A program made the translations under genes and the position numbers. From positions 24,351,923 to 24,415,922 of the forward strand of contig JABAKD010000025.1 in NCBI GenBank assembly GCA_012845835.1: 64,000 bases of DNA. The letters run 5' to 3'. Below are positions 56,841 through 64,000 of the stretch, piece by piece (within the stretch, counting starts at the first letter, position 1; each line of letters begins with the position of its first letter). This DNA comes from Undaria pinnatifida. Taxonomy: Eukaryota; Sar; Phaeophyceae; Laminariales; Alariaceae. The notes beneath the pieces are model-generated. The model was not told where the DNA came from. It did not search any database and was given only the letters and a program-made list of their open reading frames with translations.

Positions 56841-57488
56841 TTAACAGACTTTTGGGGCCACATCAGTAAGACGGGTATGTTGGTGCGGTTGGAGTTGGAA
56901 GGCGAAGTTGATTTGTTTCCACACTTTGTGGTAAAAACCTTTAACATTTTTGGCACGTACTGGCCGCATGATCGCATGATTATGTATGTAGTCTAGCCCA
57001 ATACTTCGCAGCGGTTTCCTACCCTCGACTGACAGGCGCTCAGCGTATTTCTCAATAACCCGTTCTTGAATTCAATTTGGCCGGTCGATTAGCAGACCCT
57101 CTAGATAGCCCGTGCTTGAATTGAACATGTCCGGTTCCAACTTCGACCCCAAACCACCCGTTTACCGCGTATGAAACATCCATTCCGTAAACATCACACA
57201 CCAGACCTGTTTCCTTGGTACTTTTGTAGAGTTGTGCTGAGTACACTGTGGCGAGTGTCGCGTATCGGAATAGCGTGCGAGCCGTCCTGCCGTTATCAGC
57301 CTCGAACGAGAACAGCCACAGCGAAACACAAAATTCGCTGCATACATAAGGCATGGGTTTGATCGGCGGATTGCGCTTTCAACCTCTGTCACAATCGGAT
57401 ACATTATATCCTGGGTGGTGTACAGAGCCCCACAAGTGACATGTATCAAAACGCTATACTGTAGATAAGCCGGTAGGAACCGCGACAT
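56841..57488 (-). pseudogene. Unrecognised gene on minus strand, two compensating frame shifts
   Basis: ATG at 57,488 (just after an in-frame stop) opens MSRFLPAYLQYSVLIHVTCG and TTQDIMYPIVTEVESAIRR. At about 57,355 the sense moves to another frame: VCSEFCVSLWLFSFEADNGR, TLFRYATLATVYSAQLYKST, VCDVYGMDVSYAVNGWFGVE. At about 57,065 it returns to the first frame: EKYAERLSVEGRKPLRSIGL, MRPVRAKNVKGFYHKVWKQ, ending at the TAA at 56,841. The three parts look like one ~215-residue globular protein with ordinary composition. I do not recognise it. Either a young pseudogene or an intact gene with two assembly indels. Confidence 0.45.
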
Positions 57489-57691
57489 ATTCTAAGTTAG
57501 GGGCGGCATCTATTCATAGACTTTCCCATGCGCATCAAATTTATTTTAGGAACTTTATACCCTGATTTGAGACCGGAGGCTGAAACACCCGTACGCGAAA
57601 AAGTGCGATACCCAATATCATGACGTCTAGGCACATAAATAACACATGATGCGATAGAGGCAGTGCTTCATGCGTGAGTAATTATTTGCAG

Positions 57692-57773
57692 CGCGGGTCG
57701 CCTCCACCGGAAGCGGTCGGGATGTCATTCTCATGTCGCAACATTGCTCTGTTTGCAAACGAAGGCCATGGAT
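57692..57773 (+). pseudogene. Relic beta-helix repeat exon
   Basis: After the acceptor 'ttatttgcag' one frame reads RVASTGSGRDVILMS and, after a small frame shift, NIALFANEGHGS. The spacing of NIALFAN matches NTSFLAN of the exon at 60.7 kb, with Leu in place of the Phe of FxxN. The expected GGA-G|GT donor is replaced by 'ggatctgtt'. Same strand and order as the intact exons. Confidence 0.4.
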
Positions 57774-58406
57774 CTGTTCGTCCTGTTACGTTTCCAGTTC
57801 GCGCAAATTATGGTATTCGGGCGAAGTAAACTCGTAGAACTCCTAAAGTTTCGAGGATCTTAGAAACTGTAGGAATAGATGGTGCACCTCTAAAGTAGTA
57901 CTATAAGTAGCATGTATCTCACCTACCAACCGACGATCTTACAAAGAAAAAGGTAAGCTAACAACCGGGTTCTCATTCACATGGTTTGGGTACATAACGA
58001 TATACACGTTGTAAAGTTCGCAGGTAGATGTCGTACTACGGTATTTTTCGACTCTACCTTTTCGGAAGCTCTTTACGGGGATGAGGGGATTTGGACCTCA
58101 CCGCATAACATTTGACTTTTGCAAACGTTTGAAAGAAGCTCTATAAGCTATCCCAAGGCAGACGACACTAATGGCAACATGTCAATCAATGGTTATCAGA
58201 CGATTCTGTTCCGGTACTCTAGTCAGGAAGAGTTTGGGCCGAGAGCGCTAATTCCATCGTAGCTCGTGTCCGCTTTGGAATCGAATATACTTTTTAGCTC
58301 CCGCAGTTCAACATTTCCGCCAACACCAAACCAGATGGTAACCAAACGTCCGCCCTTGTCGTCGCACGTTTCCCTTGAACTCGCACCTCTCGCTTCCTGT
58401 TCGCAG

Positions 58407-58490
58407 GGGCTGTGTTTCTCTTTTCACACGCCGATATCACCGTCGACGGCAACACGTCTTTTGTCGGAAATTCTGCCGGGGTGCACGGAG
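58407..58490 (+). CDS. Beta-helix repeat exon, 28 codons
   Basis: The acceptor is 'cctgttcgcag' and the donor 'g|gtgatt' (the donor is weak but GT). 84 nt, phase 1 on both sides. It encodes (G)GAVFLFSHADITVDGNTSF then VGNSAGVHGG: a GGAV motif across the upstream junction and FVGN as FxxN. One Pmp repeat per exon, as at 15.5 and 60.7 kb. The frame is intact. Confidence 0.6.
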
Positions 58491-58683
58491 GTGATTAAGG
58501 TCTTGTGACCGTGCGATTATATTACAGTTGTCATGTTCGACTTTGTGTTGCGTTTGAGCATACAGAAATGTGTTTCTGGTGCAGCAGTACACAGCGCCAA
58601 ACAAGAAACAGAGTGGTAAGAAAGAGAGGTTGATGGTCTCGGTAAATTCGGAACACTCGGGAGCCTTTATGCCGAAGTTCGTA

Positions 58684-58794
58684 TATATTGCATCGTCCTC
58701 TCCGATTAATCAAGCGTAGCTCGCGGATCATACTTTCGAATATATTGCATCGTCCTCTCCGATTAATCAAGCGTAGCTCGCGGATCATACTTTC
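58684..58794. repeat. 57-bp tandem duplication (two copies)
   Basis: 58,684-58,740 and 58,741-58,794 are identical over 'tatattgcatcgtcctctcc' and 'gattaatcaagcgtagctcg'. It lies in an intron between two beta-helix exons; identity implies a recent event. Confidence 0.85.
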
Positions 58795-60690
58795 TATATA
58801 TTCTTACGTGTCCTCTGCCCCCTCTTTACTTGAATAAGTACGGACATCTTACACTGCAGGATGCCGACTGCAGTGCCAAATAGAGCGTTGGTGATAAGCC
58901 TCAAGCACACTATTTATTTGGTGATTCTATATTTAGGCAGCCTGCGGAAACTGCTGATAGTGTTGGCATCGTGTCGGTAGTTGGCGCGCTATACGATATA
59001 TACCACTGTGGAACAGTGACACGTGCTACGTAGATAGGTGCTGCACGTTTTGTCTAATTTCTTTTCTGAATGACTGGTTTTCTCAACAACAATCGTCCGA
59101 AGGTCTTTTTTGTTTCACATCATTACGACGTCGTTTGTATTCCGAGGCCATGGCATGTTCCATCGAGCCACACTTTCATTTTGATGAAAAAAAAGTTTCT
59201 GGCTGGGGCTCAAACCTTCTCAAGTGATGATCCTCGCAACAAAGCTGCTTCTTATCTACCGTCGTAGTGTTGGAGTAGTCCATGAGCAGCCCAATACCGT
59301 TCGAACATCTTTATTGGTACTGATCTTCAGTAGGCCGTGGGAGTAATCATCAGGATGAACGTTTTTGTTTCTGGCAATCATTTCTTCGATGTTCCTTGAT
59401 AGCCAGGTTGCTCAACCATTGCACCCCCGCAGTCAGTGCTTGAATGAGCTACACGCTACGTAAGCGGTTCTCATGTGAAGATGTAGGTGCTAAACATGTT
59501 GAAGCGCGTCCTACATGGCTTGATCGTGTGTTGTGCATTGATGTCGATGGGTGTCAATATTGACGTGACCTTTGTACGTACCTCGCAGTTTTTCCCCATG
59601 CTGTAGGCAAGGCTTGGTGGCAACGGTGTTGACCCACCTCCTCCCCAGCGCGTGTCCGAAATTTATCGCGATGAGGTTGCAGCATTCCCACTGCTTATTG
59701 ATAATCGTTGAATTATACTCGCTCATGATTTCACGCTTTCGGCGACGGCACACAAAGCAATGATTGATCATAATCAATGCTACCACGCGAAGATTCCTGG
59801 CAACGCCATAATAATTTTGTTGTACCGAGAATTGCTCTTCACTTTAGTTTCTTCTTTTAAAAATGTCCGTGGTGCGCGTTTCCGTCGGAATGGAAAATAT
59901 AGCATTACTCGTAGTAGACGCGTACGCGTGCTGCGCTAAAGAAAATATTTTGAGCAGAGCTATTCTCTGACAGACGGGTCTTTGTAAACCCCGAACTCGT
60001 TCAAATGTCATTATCATAGAGCAGTATGATTACCAGGAATGCCGAGGCAGTTGTGTTGTTGATCGGGTTACAACAGCAGTGGTGTTTTGATGAGGTACAG
60101 AGCTCCTGAACCAAGGAGCTTCAGAACACAAAAGGCGCACCTGCTTTACAGCACTATGTAACCCCTCGCGTTGGCCTGGGTTGGAACCGACGGTTTAACA
60201 GGGTATATGTGTATTAGGTTTGGCGTTGGTGTGAGGTAGAAAACTTTAAAGGGTACCGTTATATTTTTATATTTTTCTTTTTTGGCGGTGATTATGATCG
60301 TTGTCGAGTTGGATCAAATCGTAAGGGGTGGAGAACCCTAACTCCGCACAATGGGAATGATCTCATTGCGTAGTGTAAATATGGCAAGGCACCAAAGTAG
60401 AGACCGCTGCAAAGTAATCCCGATAGCCGTCTCTAAAATGGCCAGACAAGAAAACAATTGGCGCTGCCATCCATAAGAAACAACGTTGGCACAAAACGCC
60501 GAAGTCCGTCTTGCGAGTGGTTCTTTGAAGCATGCAGTTCACCCTTCATGCGACTCGCCGAACACCTCACGGCGATTCGGGCTTGGTGAAAGTACGGTAT
60601 GTCTCGTTGGTGAAAGCCCGACGTGCTCCGTCTCGGCAGAGTAGGGATAAGAGGGTGTAGGGTCATATGACTACGGCCACGCACAACTAA
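58795..60690. other. Intronic; no gene recognised
   Basis: Short frames only and no further repeat exon that I can support. Confidence 0.4.
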
Positions 60691-60692
60691 GT

Positions 60693-60722
60693 TCCCCCCC
60701 CCCCCCCCCTTTCCCCACGCAG
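60693..60722 (+). promoter_or_regulatory. Poly-C polypyrimidine tract and splice acceptor
   Basis: A run of about 17 C followed by 'tttccccacgcag' directly precedes the exon at 60,723. The pyrimidine tract of this acceptor is nearly pure cytosine. Confidence 0.6.
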
Positions 60723-60806
60723 GTGCTATATACGCCTCGTCCAGCACTTTTATGCATGTTGACGGAAACACTTCATTTTTAGCCAATCTCGCCAAGCACG
60801 ACGGAG
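60723..60806 (+). CDS. Beta-helix repeat exon, 28 codons
   Basis: Acceptor 'ccccacgcag', donor 'g|gtaagt' (consensus). 84 nt, phase 1 on both sides. It encodes (G)GAIYASSSTFMHVDGNTSF then LANLAKHDGG. GGAI and FLAN are the Pmp motifs. It starts 'gtgctatata', the same as the 15,467 exon, and ends in the same split-Gly arrangement, so it could be spliced after any of the other repeat exons without changing frame. Confidence 0.65.
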
Positions 60807-60809
60807 GTA

Positions 60810-62220
60810 AGTTTCATGTTTACCTTGCAAAGGTACCCAGAGTAGCTTCGTGCGTTGGTTTCATACAACAGCGAGGGTACAGTATAAAATTCGATATACT
60901 CTCCTTTTCACACTGAGTTTGGGCCGTCAAAAACAGTCGTAATGTATATCTTGTGGTGGAAGCGTAGCAAACGGCCACATGGCATGTGTGTCGCGGACTC
61001 TATTTTTATAAGATATAAGTCGGCCCTGGCAAGCTGAAAGTCGAACATCTAAGAGGGACTACCTCCACCACAGCGGTCGTCCGGTAACCAATGCCTTCTG
61101 CAGTTACCATCAACAGTGGTTGGGGTTGCGGTTAAGATTAAACACTGCAACGCCGGACAATCAAGTCGCAGCCGTCCATGTTGATCGTGTGCATGTCGTG
61201 GATAAGATATTTAGCACGATAGAACGAGACCGCGAAACCACAGTTGGGTCTGCTTGATTAACACGGTTATGTGTTTTGTGGCTGAAGCACGCAATGAACC
61301 GTCGTTGAACGATGTCGGCACTCGTACTACAGAGTTCAAGAATATTTTTGCGTCCACGCGAGATCGGGCAAACATCATACGAGAGAGTCGTCATGCGGTA
61401 GCCCCCCCAACGTTTCTTTTACGAAATCGCCGGTTCCCAAACCTGCTCTCTGTCGGATCTCCTGAAATACGGTGTCCATCGACACCCCGAGGTCGCCGAT
61501 CGTTGGACCTTTGCACACAAGAAATTGTATGGGTACCTTTTTCCAATAATATATTTTCTTGTGCCGAGAAGAGCAATGAAACGTTCGTCAAAGAAAAACG
61601 CTGACCGTATAATCAGTCGAGAAGAAATCTGAGGGTATGGTTCGGCAGCGAAGCCAAAGAGATTTCAGCACGAACAGGCTTAAGCAATAGGCGCCGCACG
61701 AACATGGTATCTTGCGTGGGCCACACATCTGTGCGCCAGGTGTTAAGGAGGGCCGCGTTTTAGGTCCAGCGCATTCTGTTGCGACACGTATTGACAATAC
61801 TTGGCCACATTGCGTACATGCAACAAGAAATTGCAATGTTGGCTATTCACTAGAGTTTTTTCGGGAGAGCTGTCATGAGCATATTGCAGTAGGGTCCCCT
61901 CTGTAGCCCTGGTGTGTGGCAGCTGGAATCACCGGCTCAAAAACGGCAACCTGCATTACCAAAATATTTGACACACTACTTGCTTCCATGTATTCCAAGC
62001 TACACTATTCAACACGCTCTATAGGGAGACCAATATTGCAAGTGAACGGTGGTAGAACTAGAAATTTGTCAAGATTACAGGCTCTCCTATCTGCGCGTAG
62101 CGGAGAGTGGACTGAAAACGCTCTATGCCAAAAAAACTTTGCTATCGTTTATCTGTTATCCCCATGCAGACACGTGTAGTTCGTAAACTTCATCATCACG
62201 CACGGCATCATCTTCTCTTC
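60810..62220. other. No gene recognised
   Basis: Frames up to 116 codons (61,254-61,604 plus) lack motifs; probably intron or intergenic sequence. Confidence 0.35.
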
Positions 62221-62221
62221 A

Positions 62222-62790
62222 GTAGACCGCGGGGAAGCACGTTTGGCGCTGACTTCCGAAACGAATGTTTTGTGCACCGCTGCGGTTGCATCATCTGACA
62301 TTTCACCGCGCATGGAAGGGTTGGATACTGCTTTTTGGGGAGTTCCATTTACCTCATTGCGTTTCTAGTGACTCTTGAGAGATGGGCAGAAAGGTGCATG
62401 GCTAATTGCATAGCATTTCCCCGTGTGATTACGAACGAACTCTAGCATGGAGACAAACGCACTCCCAGCCTACGAGGGGAAGTCCTCGGAGCTGATACAA
62501 CCGGGATTTAGCCCGCGGGAAATCATTTTTGGCGCTGACCTCCGAAACGAATGTTTGTACATGTATTATTGGACATTATACCGCACATAGTAGCGTTAAA
62601 TAATGTTTTTTAGGGAGTTCCATTTTGCCGCAATTGTGTTTCTAGTGACTCTTGAGAGATGGACAGAAAGGCGCATGGCTGATTGCATGGGATGTCCCTG
62701 TGTGATTACGAGCGAACTATTACATGGTGGACAAACACTCTCCGAACCTACGAGGGGAAGTACTCGGAGCTAATACCGCCCGGCCCGCGG
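62222..62790 (+). repeat. 287-bp tandem duplication
   Basis: 'tttggcgctgacttccgaaa' at 62,241 and 'tttggcgctgacctccgaaa' at 62,528; both copies continue through 'ctagtgactcttgagagatg' and end 'cctacgaggggaagt' with 'ctcggagct'. Divergence is moderate. Confidence 0.75.
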
Positions 62791-62957
62791 TCGCGAGTCT
62801 GTTTAGTTCAATTGAATTGGGTAAGTTCCTCTTAGAGCCGGAACGTGACCAATTTGCTTTTTGACGGCCGGAACGGACCGTTTGTCTTGTTAATTTCAGG
62901 CACGAGACAAATACAATAGGATACCGTATAGTGGCAGGAGAGTTTCGATGGCAGGGT

Positions 62958-63096
62958 GTTGGTGGATTCCATTCTCCATGTTGAGGAAAATAACGGGGCG
63001 GAGGCCAAGCCGGTGACCCGCTGCCACCGGACGTCAAGGTGATGTTAGGGGGAGATACACCCCATAGGTTGGGTGGCGATGTATTTACCTTGGAAG
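62958..63096 (+). pseudogene. Weak candidate for a further beta-helix exon
   Basis: One frame reads GRVLVDSILHVEENN, similar to the SSSTFMHVDGN part of the 60.7-kb exon. A different frame then reads VKVMLGGDTPHRLGGDVFTL and ends gaa-g|gtacgc, a phase-1 donor. A frame shift would be needed between them, no FxxN motif is visible, and the acceptor is unclear. Confidence 0.2.
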
Positions 63097-63374
63097 GTAC
63101 GCGGGAATTTTTTATTGCCTGATCGGGAGTACGAGCAGCAGATGCGTATCACAAACCAAGATGAAGCAAACCGCGTGGTCGCGAGGAGGCGAGAGCTCGT
63201 AGACTCGGCGACCCAAGTGATGTTGGCTGATGATGACTTCTAGTTCAAGGCCTCCGCAGATCTCTCCGCGCAGGAGGTAACGAACGCGCATCCAAAATTG
63301 CTGCAGTTGATGTTTAGCTGACGAGACATGCGTGTTTTTGCCGCTAGGTATTTTATGTGATAAAATACCAATGG

Positions 63375-63614
63375 TACGGTAGGGGGTCCCATTTGGACAC
63401 TTTGGTTTCGGTGGCTCGGTGTCAATCGAGGCGGTGACACCCCTAGTCCTTGCGGTCACCGATTTTTGTGCTGTTTAAAATTCTCGTTATTTATACGAAT
63501 AGCGCACGCTGCAACAAAATACTTGCCGAACGTGTTTTTATCAGTGAGGTACAAGGTCACTCGCGCGAGTGGCTCATACTCGGTAGCGAATACTGGTGGT
63601 ACTCCCCTACCCTA
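63375..63614. mobile_element. MITE, copy 2
   Basis: Left end TACGGTAGGGGGTCCC and right end CTCCCCTACCCTA, TA-bounded, 240 bp, colinear with 10,755-11,006. The right end has one mismatch to the left. No coding capacity. Confidence 0.6.
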
Positions 63615-64000
63615 GCCTTGATCAAAACGGTATGGATATGAGCGGTCTACCATAGACCGCAGGGTTCTGATGCAAGAGTGTGCCCTGCCGAAATACCTTG
63701 CGGAAAGGGGGCGCGATAACAGCGGGAATAGAGCAACTCAAATTCCGCCCCCAAAGCGAAAAGGAAGATGCGATTCGATCTAGAAACGCATGATCCTGAC
63801 GAACTGTTGTGAACAATTGCCAAGAAGCAACGAGGCCATCATATGATGTTTAGGCCATCAATGCTGCACGCCGGCAAACGGCAAAGCGACGTGACGCTAA
63901 ATCGGTGGAAGCTGCGGGGACCAAGCCGCAATGAGGTGCTGCTAGCAAGCGTGACTCACGTGACAGTGGTAAAGCCACAGGCGCGAAAGCAGAGCGGAAT
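63615..64000. other. No gene recognised
   Basis: Window end; short frames only. Confidence 0.35.

Overview
This is nuclear DNA of a eukaryote. Coding capacity is sparse, there are spliced exons with GT/AG borders and phase-1 introns, and most of the sequence is transposable elements, satellites and local duplications. No bacterial operons, Shine-Dalgarno sites, rRNA or complete tRNA are visible. The only host-type gene recognised encodes a Pmp-like parallel beta-helix repeat protein (GGA[IV] and FxxN motifs). From memory, this family is strongly expanded in stramenopiles such as brown algae, so a brown alga or relative is my best guess. That is an inference, not a proof.

Layout. 0-8 kb: a C-rich repeat family (called family A here), a triplicated ~0.75-kb repeat, and a tandem LTR array (LTR-int-LTR-int-LTR) with a target duplication, followed by a divergent solo LTR. 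8.4-10.7 kb: a degenerate 10-bp minisatellite that switches strand half way. 10.7-20.4 kb: a MITE, the 5' exons of the beta-helix gene (12.8-15.5 kb), a 42-bp satellite in both orientations and a 771-bp tandem duplication. 20-38 kb: dispersed and tandem repeats (families X, Y, Z and R), two GGTACC-rich blocks and a 1.48-kb element with 25-bp perfect inverted ends carrying a zinc-finger ORF. 38.85-46.35 kb: one complete 7,500-bp hAT transposon with an 8-bp target duplication and matching terminal inverted repeats. Its BED-finger and hAT-core exons are separated by a 4.1-kb intron full of family A copies. 46.4-58 kb: a SINE-like repeat, more family A and X copies, a duplicated ~0.8-kb segment, 75-bp coding-type repeats and a frameshifted unknown gene on the minus strand. 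57.7-63.1 kb: further 28-codon exons of the beta-helix type, then a 287-bp duplication and a second MITE.

How it fits together. All beta-helix exons lie on the plus strand. They end and begin in phase 1 inside the GGA motif, so each exon equals one repeat unit. They could belong to one gene whose central intron (15.5-57.7 kb) was inflated by transposons, or to two paralogues. Some repeat units are relics with lost splice sites or shifted frames. The hAT transposase carries three frame breaks and may be dead, unless these are assembly indels. Family A copies share a fixed 3' end and have variable 5' truncation, which looks like target-primed retroposition.
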